This document shows positions 1 through 8,459 of a stretch of 46,786 nt of DNA, piece by piece. The notes beneath the pieces were generated by a model. It ran no database searches. It had not been told where the DNA came from and was given only the letters and a program-made list of their open reading frames with translations. Made by a program: the position numbers and the translations under genes. This DNA comes from SAR202 cluster bacterium bin90 (GTDB taxonomy: Bacteria; Chloroflexota; Dehalococcoidia; Lucifugimonadales; JADFKI01), in assembly GCA_002238855.1 (NCBI GenBank), contig MPND01000029.1:1-46786 (forward strand). The letters run 5' to 3'. The number at the start of each line of letters is the position of its first letter. Position 1 is the stretch's first letter.

Positions 1-930
1 CACGGACACTTCGGACGCAGGCGCAAGCTAGTCGTTGATGACCACGACGACGACACCAACGACTACGACACCCTGCACACCGACCTCGCCAAGCGAATGC
101 GAGAGGACAACGAACACGGCACCGACGCCATCCGCTACCTCTTGGATGTCATGAGCGACACCAGCCTCGACCCCGAAGAAGGCTACACCTGGCACCACAA
201 GATGTCAGCAGCCCACGAGCTAATCCGTCGCGGCTGGGACACCAACTACGACAAAATCACCCCCGAAATGCTGCAAGCCTACTGGCAAGACCAGCAGTCC
301 ACCCGCCTCAGCATCGGCCAGAAAAAGCAACTAGCCGGCCTCCCCACATTCCTCGACGAATACGACCACTACGACAACGAGGACTACCAAGCCATAGCCC
401 AAGAACTTCGCCACCAGGAAGACCGCGAAGCCATCGCCACAAAGTCCCTTCCCCCTCGACGGGGGAAGGCTAGGATGGGGGTGAACATTCCCAATTCAGG
501 CGCATCGAAGAATCTCACGGAGCGCGAGAGTGGCGAGCAAAATCCCCTCTCCCCGCAATTCACCCGTCATTCCTGCGAAAGCAGGAATCCAGCGGGGCAG
601 GGTCAGGGCGCTGGCTACAATGGCAACGAACCATCCTACTCACCAATGTCAGCCCCCATCAACGATGAAACCACCTTCATCGACGACCTAGACTGCTACT
701 ACGAACCCCTAACCCCCGAAGAACAGGCAATCTTCAACTACAACTCGCTCATAGAATCCGGCGAATTCGAAGAAGGCGAAATCACATTCGTGCCGCCGTC
801 AGAGGCAGCCCACCACGACTACGCCATCGCCCTCAAGCAAATACGGGAAGCCGCCGCATCCGAATGCATCCCCCTACTCCCCAACCCCCTCGCCGGCACC
901 CTACGCCGTCCGGCAATCCGCAGCCCTTAA
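1..930 (+). CDS. Partial unknown protein with embedded palindromic repeats
   Basis: The frame is open from base 1 to the TAA at 928-930, so the gene enters from the left edge and its start is not visible (309 codons seen). The product is acidic and hydrophilic, rich in Asp, His, Tyr and Glu. A segment near bases 120-240 (DAIRYLLDVMSD, then SAAHELIRRGWD) recalls the helical phage terminase-small-subunit/DUF5681-like pattern, but this is a weak resemblance and I assign no function. Two intergenic-type repeats lie inside the frame: bases 445-484, read as SLPPRRGKARMG, and bases 565-600, read as FTRHSCESRNPAG. The reading frame survives both. The sequence after the repeats is again acidic and similar in composition to the first part, so the gene looks expanded rather than broken. 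Confidence 0.6.
   Translation, partial: HGHFGRRRKLVVDDHDDDTNDYDTLHTDLAKRMREDNEHGTDAIRYLLDVMSDTSLDPEEGYTWHHKMSAAHELIRRGWDTNYDKITPEMLQAYWQDQQSTRLSIGQKKQLAGLPTFLDEYDHYDNEDYQAIAQELRHQEDREAIATKSLPPRRGKARMGVNIPNSGASKNLTERESGEQNPLSPQFTRHSCESRNPAGQGQGAGYNGNEPSYSPMSAPINDETTFIDDLDCYYEPLTPEEQAIFNYNSLIESGEFEEGEITFVPPSEAAHHDYAIALKQIREAAASECIPLLPNPLAGTLRRPAIRSP
445..484. repeat. Palindromic repeat family A, copy 1
   Basis: A short palindrome (TTCCCCCTCGACGGGGGAA) is followed by a conserved GGCTAGGATGGGGGTGA tail. A close copy lies at 35627-35666 and a degenerate one near 993-1030. This copy sits in frame inside the partial gene at 1-930. It behaves like a REP/MITE-type dispersed element. Confidence 0.7.
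565..610. repeat. Palindromic repeat family B, copy 1
   Basis: ATTCCTGC-GAAA-GCAGGAAT is a perfect 8-bp-arm palindrome, preceded by CGTC and followed by CCAGCGGGGCAGGG. A near-identical copy is at 934-980. This copy lies inside the coding frame of the gene at 1-930. Degenerate relatives may exist at 38170-38200 and 45567-45592. Confidence 0.75.
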
Positions 931-933
931 CCA

Positions 934-980
934 ATTCGTCATTCCTGCGGAAGCAGGAATCCATAGGGGCAGGGCGGCGG
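934..980. repeat. Palindromic repeat family B, copy 2
   Basis: It matches the copy at 565-610 over the palindrome and the following GGGGCAGGG tail, with only a few substitutions. It lies just after the stop codon at 930. A family-A-like remnant (CTTCATCCTCGACGAAGAAGG) follows at about 993-1015. Confidence 0.75.
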
Positions 981-1057
981 GGCAACAAACATTCCTTCAT
1001 CCTCGACGAAGAAGGCTAGAGCCTAACATGAGCTCGCCGAATAACGCGCCTGAAAAA

Positions 1058-2251
1058 CTAAATCACCCCACCATCACGTAGCCGCGCCACATCCCCATCA
1101 TCCAGCCCAAGCAGCGAACCCAGAACCTCGCCCGAGTGCTCACCCAGCAACGGCGGCGGCTCTATCCCCACATCGTTCGACGCAATCTTGATCGGATTGC
1201 CCAGTGCGATATACCGCCCACGCTCCGCATCCTCCATCTCCACCACCATCTCCCGCGCCCGAAGATGCTCATCATCAAGAACCTCAGCCGTGTCCTGCAC
1301 CATACCGCAAGCTACCCCAAGCGGCACAAGCGCATCCATCGCCTCCCGCTTCGTCACCGTCCGAGTCCACCCCGAGATGATCGCCTCCACCTCCGCCGCA
1401 TTCTCGCACCGCGCCTCATGCGTCGCAAACCGCTCATCCCCGATAAGCTCCGCGCGCCCCGCCACCGCCAGTATCGTATCCCACGAGTCCCCGCTCAGCA
1501 CCAGCCCGATGTAGTCATCCGGCCCCCCCGGACTGCACGGGAATATCATCGAGGGCGCTCCCCAGATCCGGTTGCCCTGCCGCACCAGCGGCTTACCGTC
1601 CGCCAGCGTATCCAGCATCCGAATACGCATCAGGTTCACCACCGCATCCTGCATCGCCACTTCCACCCGCTGGCTCTCCCCCGTATTGTCCCGCTGCCGC
1701 AGCGCAGCCAGCATCCCGATCGCGCAGTGCAGCCCCGTCCCCGAGTCACCCACCCCCGGCGCCACGAATATCGGCTCGCCCCCAGCTTCACCGTTCGCAC
1801 TCATCGCCCCGCCCATCGCCTGCGCTATATGCTCGAAGCTCTTGATATCCGCATTCGGCCCATAAGTCCCGAACCCCTTGATAGTCGCATACACTATGCG
1901 CGGGTTCGCCCCCCGCAGCACATCGTACCCCAGCCCGAACTTATCCATCCGCCCCGGCCCGTAGTTCTCCACTACCACATCCGACATTCCAACCAGCCTC
2001 AGGAAGATGTCGCACCCCTCCCCCGACTTCAGGTTCAGCGTCACGCTCCGCTTGTTGGAGTTGAACACCAGGTAGTAGAAGCTGTCCAGTCCCGGCTCCG
2101 TCGCTCGCTCATGCCGCGTGCGGTCCCCAACACCCGGCTCCTCCACCTTGATCACATCCGCCCCAAGCCACGCCAGCAGCTGCGTACATGACGGTCCCGC
2201 CTGCACCTGCGTCAGGTCGAGTATCCGTATCCCTTCCAGCGGTCCACTCAT
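1058..2251 (-). CDS. Class III (CaiB/BaiF) CoA-transferase
   Basis: This is a 397-residue cytosolic enzyme of the formyl-CoA:oxalate / carnitine CoA-transferase family, which moves CoA between carboxylic acids through an aspartyl-CoA anhydride. The N-terminus LEGIRILDLTQVQAGP and the following LGADVIKVEEPGVGDRTR are family signatures. The catalytic aspartate is D169 in the GVGDSGTGLH segment, the same number as in formyl-CoA transferase. Length is typical for the family. The start codon overlaps the stop of the upstream gene (ATGA at 2248-2251), so the two are translationally coupled. The substrate cannot be read from sequence. The nearby MFS protein at 2922 has an oxalate/monocarboxylate-carrier look, which fits a carboxylic acid substrate but does not prove it. 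Confidence 0.93.
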   Translation of the reverse strand: MSGPLEGIRILDLTQVQAGPSCTQLLAWLGADVIKVEEPGVGDRTRHERATEPGLDSFYYLVFNSNKRSVTLNLKSGEGCDIFLRLVGMSDVVVENYGPGRMDKFGLGYDVLRGANPRIVYATIKGFGTYGPNADIKSFEHIAQAMGGAMSANGEAGGEPIFVAPGVGDSGTGLHCAIGMLAALRQRDNTGESQRVEVAMQDAVVNLMRIRMLDTLADGKPLVRQGNRIWGAPSMIFPCSPGGPDDYIGLVLSGDSWDTILAVAGRAELIGDERFATHEARCENAAEVEAIISGWTRTVTKREAMDALVPLGVACGMVQDTAEVLDDEHLRAREMVVEMEDAERGRYIALGNPIKIASNDVGIEPPPLLGEHSGEVLGSLLGLDDGDVARLRDGGVI

Positions 2252-2727
2252 AGCCCGCCCCCGACCTTCACTGCCTCATCACGGTAAACATCGCCGTCCG
2301 CCGTTCGTTCCACGAACACCACGCCACCGCGCCCGACATACCGCTCACAGAACCCCTCGAACTCCCGCAACCTTTCCGGCTGAAACTCCGTCGGGCGCTC
2401 ATCATCGTCCAGCCACGGGTTCGGGAAGTAGAACCGCAGCAGCGTCACCTCCTCCGCCCCCGACAGCCGCAGGTAGTACAGCTTCGGCATCATAGACTCA
2501 TGCCCGTGATTGGAGTTCTCCACGAACTGCGCCCCCTGCACCCTGTCAAGATCAAGATGCACATGCCACTCCCCAGCCTCGATTGTCGCCCATCTCCCAT
2601 CGAACTCCGTCGCGACTTCCGGTGGCGCATGCATCTCGCTCACCGCGCCACCCGAATCTATCACCAGCAACATCCCCTCGCATCCCAGCAGTTCCTCAAT
2701 CAAGCCCTTGATCAAATCTCTATCCAT
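2248..2727 (-). CDS. Conserved-looking protein of unknown function
   Basis: I do not recognise the family. The soluble product (159 residues from the preferred start) is acidic, with no signal peptide or membrane segment. It contains a WHVHLDLDRVQGAQFVE stretch and a FYFPNPWLDDDE stretch, which suggest a small alpha/beta fold. An upstream in-frame ATG at 2742 exists, but the ATG ending at 2727 has AGGTGGG about 4 bases ahead and is preferred. Its stop overlaps the start of the CoA-transferase by four bases, so the pair is one operon and this protein may assist or accompany acyl-CoA metabolism. Confidence 0.75.
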   Translation of the reverse strand: MDRDLIKGLIEELLGCEGMLLVIDSGGAVSEMHAPPEVATEFDGRWATIEAGEWHVHLDLDRVQGAQFVENSNHGHESMMPKLYYLRLSGAEEVTLLRFYFPNPWLDDDERPTEFQPERLREFEGFCERYVGRGGVVFVERTADGDVYRDEAVKVGGGL

Positions 2728-2840
2728 AGCACCCACCTGCATTTCCCAATCATTTCCGAGCGATTTCCCTGACTATCCTCTGGTCAACGGCAAACCCAAA
2801 TGACCAACCCCTTAACCTCTTCGGCACCAGTAGAGTATCA

Positions 2841-2870
2841 TTGACGCCAGCGTCCGCAAAGTGCTAGATT
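2841..2870 (+). promoter_or_regulatory. Sigma70-type promoter for the MFS gene
   Basis: TTGACG at 2841-2846 and TAGATT at 2865-2870 are separated by 18 bases. Start of transcription would be near 2877, giving a leader of about 45 bases before the MFS start at 2922. Confidence 0.55.
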
Positions 2871-2921
2871 CAGAACGTTTGACCGATACCCCGATAACCC
2901 TACTCACTAGCAAGGATTTAC

Positions 2922-4304
2922 ATGCAGCAGCGACTAGCAAACCGCACACCCTTCTACTATGGCTGGGTTGTTCTTGTTGCCGCCGGAAGCGCCATGTTCG
3001 TGCGCAATGCTGCCGCAAGCCTCACGATCGCCGTCTTCGTCTATCCGCTGTCCGAAGAGCTGGGCTGGAGTCGCACCCTGATATCCGGCGCAGCGGCAGC
3101 GGGCGGTCTAGCGGCAACTTTCATGTCTCCATTGGTAGGCAGGCTCATTGACCGTTACGGCGCGCGTACCGTGCTCACCGTAAGCATACTCTTGCTATGC
3201 GCTTCTACGATGCTACTCAGATGGTCCGACATTGCCCTTGTAACGCCCAGCGTAGCCATTTCATGGTGGGTCATCGACCTTAAAGTGCCTAGTCTGATCA
3301 TCCCCTTGGTATTCTACATCGGATACGCCACGGGCCGGGTCATATTCTCCAGCCCCGTGCAGATTGGGGCAGCCGTTGTCGTCTCACGCTGGTTCATTCG
3401 TCTCCGGGGCAGGACCAACGGCATCCTGAACATGTCCCACTCAGTCGGCATGGTACTGTTTCCTCTTATCGCTTCAATCATCATCGTCCAGAGCGGTTGG
3501 AGAGATGCCTGGTTCGTTCTCAGCGTGCTCGTATTTGTCGCCGCGCTGCTGCCCGTCGCCATTCTGATTTCCGAGCGTCCTGAAGACCTTGGCTTGCGTC
3601 CCGACGGCGATCTCGAGGATGATTCGGCAGGAGACGAGGACAGCGTTGCACAGTCTGATGTTGCCGAAGAACCTGAGTGGACCGCTGAAGAAGCAAAGCG
3701 CACTGCGACACTCTGGCTGATCGCCCTGGCAACAGGATTACTATTTCTCATGCAAGCGGGCACCAACACCCACAGCGCCGCATTCTTCCAGGATCAGGGC
3801 TTGGGCGCGGTCATCGCCGGGTTCGGCATCAGCTTCAACGCAATCTTTCTTGGAGTGGGCAGCGTAGTATGGGGTGTTGTCGTCGAAAAGGTGCCTGTGC
3901 GCTTCGTCATGGCGGCGGTCGCGCTTGTCATGGCCGCGGCCTCATTCCTATTCACCACCACAAACACCGCGGTAGAGGCGCTGGCATACTCCGCCATATT
4001 CGGCTTCGGACTAGGGGGCATGCTGACCGTCCCGCCCGTAGCCTACGCGGACTACTACGGCAGACGATCCCTCGGAACCATTCGAGGGATAACAGAGCCT
4101 TTCACTACCTTCGGGCAGGCCGTCGGCGTCATGATCCCCGGCATCGTCTTCGACTACATCAGCTCCGAAAGCTACATGCCCTTCTTCTATGCCGCCGGCT
4201 CCGTAGGCATCCTCACCGCCATCATCTCCCTGTTCGCAACCCAACCTCACCACTCACCCACAGGTGGGGCCTCAGCAGAAACACCTTCAGCAAAGCAGAG
4301 TTAG
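2922..4304 (+). CDS. MFS transporter, oxalate/monocarboxylate carrier-like
   Basis: This 460-residue inner-membrane carrier has about 12 hydrophobic segments. The N-terminus (FYYGWVVLVAAGSAMF) and GLAATFMSPLVGRLIDRYGAR between helices 2 and 3 are typical of the OFA/monocarboxylate branch of the major facilitator superfamily. A long acidic cytoplasmic loop at about residues 215-250 separates the two six-helix halves. The ATG is preceded by AAGGAT at good spacing. The C-terminus is short and polar. Substrate is unknown; a carboxylate is likely from the subfamily and from the divergently placed CoA-transferase. Confidence 0.85.
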   Translation: MQQRLANRTPFYYGWVVLVAAGSAMFVRNAAASLTIAVFVYPLSEELGWSRTLISGAAAAGGLAATFMSPLVGRLIDRYGARTVLTVSILLLCASTMLLRWSDIALVTPSVAISWWVIDLKVPSLIIPLVFYIGYATGRVIFSSPVQIGAAVVVSRWFIRLRGRTNGILNMSHSVGMVLFPLIASIIIVQSGWRDAWFVLSVLVFVAALLPVAILISERPEDLGLRPDGDLEDDSAGDEDSVAQSDVAEEPEWTAEEAKRTATLWLIALATGLLFLMQAGTNTHSAAFFQDQGLGAVIAGFGISFNAIFLGVGSVVWGVVVEKVPVRFVMAAVALVMAAASFLFTTTNTAVEALAYSAIFGFGLGGMLTVPPVAYADYYGRRSLGTIRGITEPFTTFGQAVGVMIPGIVFDYISSESYMPFFYAAGSVGILTAIISLFATQPHHSPTGGASAETPSAKQS

Positions 4305-4338
4305 GATGGCTAACGGGCACACCGCCTTGCGTCGTAAA

Positions 4339-4368
4339 TTGACGCTCTTTCAGACCCTTTGATACACT
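4339..4368 (+). promoter_or_regulatory. Promoter immediately in front of glmU
   Basis: TTGACG at 4339-4344 and TACACT at 4363-4368 are 18 bases apart. The expected transcription start (about 4375) falls almost on the TTG start codon at 4378. Confidence 0.5.
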
Positions 4369-4377
4369 CCCTGCGAG

Positions 4378-5775
4378 TTGAGTACCAAAGGCAAGAGAAC
4401 ACAGGACTACGCCGTCGTCATCCTAGCCGCGGGCATGGGCACGCGCATGAAGTCGAGCACGCCCAAGGCGTTGCATCGCATCTGCGGCTGCGAGATGCTC
4501 TTGCTCGTAGTGGACGCCGTCAGAGGCGCGGGCATCGACAACATCACCGTCGTCGTCCCCCAGGACAGCAGCCCCTTCAAGGCAGTCCTCGGCGAGTCAG
4601 TCCAATACGCCACCCAGTCTGAACCTTTTGGCACAGGACATGCACTACTCCAAGCCCGTACTTCCCTGGAAGAAGGCGCAAACAACATCCTGGTACTCTA
4701 CGGCGACGTCCCCCTAATCCGATCATCCACGCTCTCCAACCTGATGCAGCGCCATGCGGCCGCCGAAGCAGTCGCCACGCTCATCACATCGTGCAGCCCC
4801 GATCCAACGGGGATGGGACGCATTCTGCGCGACGAATCCGGCAGCATCACCGCAATCGTCGAAGAGCAGAACGCCGACAGTGGCACGCTCGCCATCCGCG
4901 AAGTCAACAGCGGCTTCTACTGCTTCCGCGCTCCCTGGCTCTGGCAGAACCTCCAGCGGCTCTCAGCCGCCCCCAATGGCGAACTCCTGCTTACCGACCT
5001 GGTAGAGGCCGCCGTTATGCAGGACTTGCCCATTGAGTCCATCACCGCCGAAGACTCTCACGAGACGATGGGTGTCAACAACCGCCTGCAGCTCTCTGAG
5101 GCGGAAGCCATACTACGCCAACGCATCCGCGTACATTGGATGCTCGACGGCGTATCAATCCCAGACCCATCCAGCGTTTACATAGATAAGGCCGTCACTC
5201 TGGGAAACGACACAACCGTTTTTCCCAACACACACATCGCGGGGCAGACGGCAATTGGCAGGAGTTGCAACATCGGACCCAATTCAATCGTTGACGATGC
5301 TGCGATCGGAGACGGCTGCACTATTGTCTCGTCCGTGGTGCGAGATTCCACATTGGAATCAGAAGTCGATGTGGGCCCATTCAGCCACATTCGCGGCGGC
5401 GCGTATATCGAGAGCGGCGTACACATCGGCACATCCGCAGAGATCAAAAACAGCCGCCTCGGACGCGGTACCAAGATGGGGCACTTCAGCTACATGGGAG
5501 ACGCAACACTAGGTGAGAATGTGAATGTCGGAGCGGGCGCGATAACCTGCAACTTCGACGGCAGCGAGAAGCACGAGACTGTCATTGGACGAGACGCCTT
5601 CATAGGTAGCGACACGATGCTGGTTGCGCCAGTAAACATCGGGGACGGGGCATCCACCGGCGCAGGCGCAGTTGTGACTCAAGATGTACCGCCCGACACG
5701 CTTGTCATGGGCGTGCCGGCACGTCAAAGACAAGAATCCGCAGATTCGGATTTACAAGAGCATACACACCAATGA
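4378..5775 (+). CDS. glmU: Bifunctional GlmU (UDP-GlcNAc pyrophosphorylase / GlcN-1-P acetyltransferase)
   Basis: GlmU makes UDP-N-acetylglucosamine, acetylating glucosamine-1-phosphate with its C-terminal domain and uridylating it with its N-terminal domain. The nucleotidyltransferase signature LAAGMGTRMKS lies at residues 17-27. The C-terminal half is a left-handed beta-helix of hexapeptide repeats, with NVGAGAITCNFDG as the typical acetyltransferase stretch. Length (465) is close to the usual 456. The start must be TTG at 4378: an in-frame TGA lies at 4360-4362, there is no other start before the nucleotide-binding motif, and no Shine-Dalgarno is visible. Combined with the promoter at 4339-4368, the mRNA may be leaderless. 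Transcription ends at the hairpin 5837-5870. Confidence 0.95.
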   Translation: MSTKGKRTQDYAVVILAAGMGTRMKSSTPKALHRICGCEMLLLVVDAVRGAGIDNITVVVPQDSSPFKAVLGESVQYATQSEPFGTGHALLQARTSLEEGANNILVLYGDVPLIRSSTLSNLMQRHAAAEAVATLITSCSPDPTGMGRILRDESGSITAIVEEQNADSGTLAIREVNSGFYCFRAPWLWQNLQRLSAAPNGELLLTDLVEAAVMQDLPIESITAEDSHETMGVNNRLQLSEAEAILRQRIRVHWMLDGVSIPDPSSVYIDKAVTLGNDTTVFPNTHIAGQTAIGRSCNIGPNSIVDDAAIGDGCTIVSSVVRDSTLESEVDVGPFSHIRGGAYIESGVHIGTSAEIKNSRLGRGTKMGHFSYMGDATLGENVNVGAGAITCNFDGSEKHETVIGRDAFIGSDTMLVAPVNIGDGASTGAGAVVTQDVPPDTLVMGVPARQRQESADSDLQEHTHQ

Positions 5776-5836
5776 ACTAACCTGAGACTTATTCGGACAC
5801 TTACCGAGAAGCATTGAGATTGACTTCGTAAACAAA

Positions 5837-5870
5837 AGAACCCTCTGCCATTTCACTGGCAGAGGGTTCT
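5837..5870. terminator. Bidirectional terminator between glmU and the collagen-like gene
   Basis: AGAACCCTCTGCCA at 5837-5850 pairs perfectly with TGGCAGAGGGTTCT at 5857-5870 around a 6-base loop. T-rich sequence follows on the plus strand and an A-rich stretch precedes, so it can serve both convergent genes. Confidence 0.9.
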
Positions 5871-5908
5871 CTATTATTCAGTCTCAGTGTCGTTTCCGAC
5901 GACTGTAA

Positions 5909-6826
5909 TTACTTCTCTTCAACTACCGACAGTGGGGAAGTTACAGATGCCTGCATCCCGCCTACCGGCTGTCCCATAGCTTCAATGGTGTACACATCCG
6001 GATCCAGTGTAATAGCAGCCTCTAGTGAGAGTGCGCCGAATCCATTGGCTGAACCACCTACGAGCACCCTGTCATCACCACCCGAGGCGCCGCTAGCAAC
6101 TACGGTAACGAATTCACCGGGCATAAAGCCTGCCACCATAATCGTAACACTGCCGCCGGTTTCTACAACGTTGCTGCTCATAGCAATGCTAGGCGCACTT
6201 GCGATACCACCCGAGCCAACGACTCTGAGAGGTACGCTCGCCCTGCTGCCGTCAGCTCCGCTTGCGAATACGGAAAGGCTGTTAGTACCACCATTGGAAG
6301 CTTCTAGCACACGGGCTCCAGTGTTGCCCCTGAATGCTGCGCCGACAGAGTCAACCGTGAAGGTGAAGTTACCACCAGAGTTGGCCTGGGTCTGCGCTCG
6401 TGTGCCGCCGCCAATGAATGGCTGCAGGTTCTGGTCAACTACCAGAAGCAGAGCAACTGGCTCGTTGGGACGGAACCCTGAGCCGTCAATCGTCAATGAA
6501 CCATCTATGGATATAAGGTCGGAATCAACCGCAACCGCCGCCTGAGGCGATACGCCGTCCGAGCCGGCAGGACCTGGAGGTCCTGGAGGACCAGCGGGAC
6601 CTGGAGGACCGGGGTTACCGGGATTGCCAGGATTACCGGGGAAACCAGGCTCGCCTGGGAGACCTGGGACGCCCTGCAGGCCAGGCAGACCCGGGGCACC
6701 CGAAATGCCAGCGAGACCAGGAGCACCCGCAGGACCCTGTGGGCCCGCGCATGCTAGGAGAAGAACCACGGAGATTGAAAGCAGCAGAGTAAGTATCTTA
6801 CCCTGCGAAGGGAAACGGTACGTCAT
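5909..6826 (-). CDS. Collagen-like lipoprotein
   Basis: This 305-residue product has a lipoprotein signal peptide: a basic start, a hydrophobic core at about residues 11-25 and a lipobox LLAC with C26 as the lipidated residue. From G28 it runs through 21 uninterrupted Gly-X-Y triplets (residues 28-90), rich in GPP, GPA, GNP and GLP, which would form a collagen triple helix. Two beta-sandwich-like domains follow, each with a GSGF-P-E or AGF-PGE motif seen in bacterial surface Ig-like repeats. The gene is monocistronic, has GAGGGGG five bases before the ATG and ends at the shared terminator 5837-5870. It is likely an exported, membrane-anchored trimeric surface protein; adhesion or structural roles are inference. 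Confidence 0.88.
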   Translation of the reverse strand: MTYRFPSQGKILTLLLSISVVLLLACAGPQGPAGAPGLAGISGAPGLPGLQGVPGLPGEPGFPGNPGNPGNPGPPGPAGPPGPPGPAGSDGVSPQAAVAVDSDLISIDGSLTIDGSGFRPNEPVALLLVVDQNLQPFIGGGTRAQTQANSGGNFTFTVDSVGAAFRGNTGARVLEASNGGTNSLSVFASGADGSRASVPLRVVGSGGIASAPSIAMSSNVVETGGSVTIMVAGFMPGEFVTVVASGASGGDDRVLVGGSANGFGALSLEAAITLDPDVYTIEAMGQPVGGMQASVTSPLSVVEEK

Positions 6827-7139
6827 TTGACCCCCTCTTATTGTAAATATCCAATGCTTGATTTCTGTTGAATTGTATCAGATTTCTTGCCGATTGTGTT
6901 AGGCATCACAAGGTTGATCCGTGATGACCACGCAGCGATGCAATAATAGTCCCGCTGCGTAAGCATTGTCAATACCTTGTCAATCATTTCTCAATCAGCG
7001 GCTTGCAGTCGACTCAGCAAGCCATACCTATAACAATGAAGCTAATGCTATCCATACTTACATAAAAGTTCAAGCATTTTCTTGAACGGATATTTGGCGA
7101 TTATTCAGTGTTTCACTGCTGTCGCGGGCATTTTCTTTC
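6827..7139. other. Intergenic region without a recognisable gene
   Basis: This AT-richer stretch lies between the collagen-like gene and the tRNA promoter. On the minus strand a TGATACAAT sequence near 6875-6885 could be an extended -10 for the collagen-like gene, with no clear -35. I see no conserved coding frame and no repeat. Confidence 0.5.
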
Positions 7140-7168
7140 TTGTTATAGGGGGCACCAACTGCTATATT
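7140..7168 (+). promoter_or_regulatory. Promoter of tRNA-Arg
   Basis: TTGTTA at 7140-7145 and TATATT at 7163-7168 have 17-base spacing. Transcription would start a base or two before the tRNA 5' end at 7177. Confidence 0.55.
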
Positions 7169-7176
7169 TGGGGCAT

Positions 7177-7251
7177 GCCCCCGTAGCTCAGCGGATAGAG
7201 CACTGGCCTCCGGAGCCAGGTGCGTGGGTTCGAGTCCCACCGGGGGTACCA
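7177..7251 (+). tRNA. tRNA-Arg (anticodon CCG)
   Basis: The full cloverleaf is visible. The acceptor stem is GCCCCCG with CGGGGGT (G-U at the first pair), and the D-stem is GCTC/GAGC. The anticodon stem CTGGC/GCCAG encloses loop CTCCGGA with anticodon CCG at 7210-7212. The T-stem GTGGG/CCCAC encloses TTCGAGT. Discriminator A is at 7248 and CCA is encoded at 7249-7251. It reads CGG arginine codons. Confidence 0.97.
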
Positions 7252-7292
7252 TCGCTGCAAGAAAGGGCATTCAGTTTTGCGCCTTTCATCCT

Positions 7293-8183
7293 TCATTCGT
7301 TGTATTCCGTTGTATTCCATTGATGAGGCGAGTCCAGCAGCCTGTCAAATCCGCACTCTACGCATAGCGCCTGATACTCCTCCCGTCTCGCTCCTGCCCA
7401 TTTCAAGGCCTCTAGACCTTCCATTATCGGCACATCAATCCGGAGAGTTGCGAGTTCCTTGTATAGCAAGGCGGCACCTCTATTTTCTGACAGACTCTTA
7501 GCCAGCGAATTCGCCCCTCGCACTTTAACTCCCCAGAGATCGGGGTCGTCAGGTATGTTCTCAACGTGTCCAAACTTCTGAAGCACCTGCGATGAGGACT
7601 TTTCGCCCCACCTAGGCACGCCGGGAATACCGTCTGCGGAGTCCCCTACCAGCGCGAGGAAGTCCGGGATGGATTCGGGAGGAACACCGAATTTTTCGAA
7701 TACACCCTGCTCATCCAGCACCGTGTTACGGCGCCTGTCCAAGCCTACGACTTCGCTTCCGCAGACGACCTGCGCCAAGTCCTTGTCGGGTGAACACATG
7801 ACAACCTGCTCGACTGACGAATCGGCCATCCACCTGCGAGCCGCAGTTGCAATGGCATCATCCGCCTCAAACTCCACCATCGGCCATACGACAATTCCAA
7901 GCGCTGAAACTGCCCGCTCCGCCAGTTCGAACTGCTCTTTCAAGTCTTCAGGCGTGTCTTCACCGGTCTTATACCCATCGAATAGATCATTCCTGAACGA
8001 TGTGATCTCGCTATCGAACGCGCAGGCGATGTGCGTCACATCATCCTCACGCATTAATGCCAGCAGTGTCTGTATCAAGCCTCGCACAGCTCCGGTCGGC
8101 TGCCCTCCGGGCCCAACCGACTTAGGCAAAGCAAAGTATGCCCTGAACAGTTCGTATGTGCCGTCGATCAAGTGTATTTTCAT
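7293..8183 (-). CDS. Stand-alone 5'-3' exonuclease (DNA polymerase I N-domain type)
   Basis: This 296-residue protein matches the 5'-nuclease/flap-endonuclease domain of DNA polymerase I without the polymerase. It starts MKIHLIDGTYELFRAYF, where the Asp binds metal. It carries FEADDAIATAA and CSPDKDLAQVV, two acidic metal-binding motifs, and then LVGDSADGIPGVPRWG, the helix-hairpin-helix segment. The family removes flaps and RNA primers in replication and repair. The start is an ATG and the gene is alone, convergent with tRNA-Arg and divergent from the permease at 8460. Whether the genome also has a full-length PolA is not visible here. Confidence 0.9.
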   Translation of the reverse strand: MKIHLIDGTYELFRAYFALPKSVGPGGQPTGAVRGLIQTLLALMREDDVTHIACAFDSEITSFRNDLFDGYKTGEDTPEDLKEQFELAERAVSALGIVVWPMVEFEADDAIATAARRWMADSSVEQVVMCSPDKDLAQVVCGSEVVGLDRRRNTVLDEQGVFEKFGVPPESIPDFLALVGDSADGIPGVPRWGEKSSSQVLQKFGHVENIPDDPDLWGVKVRGANSLAKSLSENRGAALLYKELATLRIDVPIMEGLEALKWAGARREEYQALCVECGFDRLLDSPHQWNTTEYNE

Positions 8184-8459
8184 ATGCTACTTGCCGACCC
8201 CCTTATTGTATCGTACTGACCAAAGTCTTCCAGATTTCGCCGAGGTCAAACGAGGCTAATATGCTCGATATGAGATCGCAAATTTCTGGACGCTGATTTA
8301 GTGTCATGGTAGATTATTGTAGTCGTCATGCAGGTGATTTCAGCAAAAATCCACCAGAACTTCCAAACCCTATTGTACTCATACGCGCCGCGATTTCGCA
8401 CGGCAAATGTGTCTATCAGACTTGTCAATTTGCTTAGATGAGATGAACTGAAGATACTC

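Noticed and set aside
565..980. CRISPR array from the repeated palindromes
   Set aside because: There are only two copies about 370 bases apart, one inside a gene, with no regular spacers or cas genes.
1136..2191. 351-codon plus-strand frame over the CoA-transferase
   Set aside because: It is the Arg/His/Pro-rich shadow of a well-supported minus-strand gene and shows no family motif.
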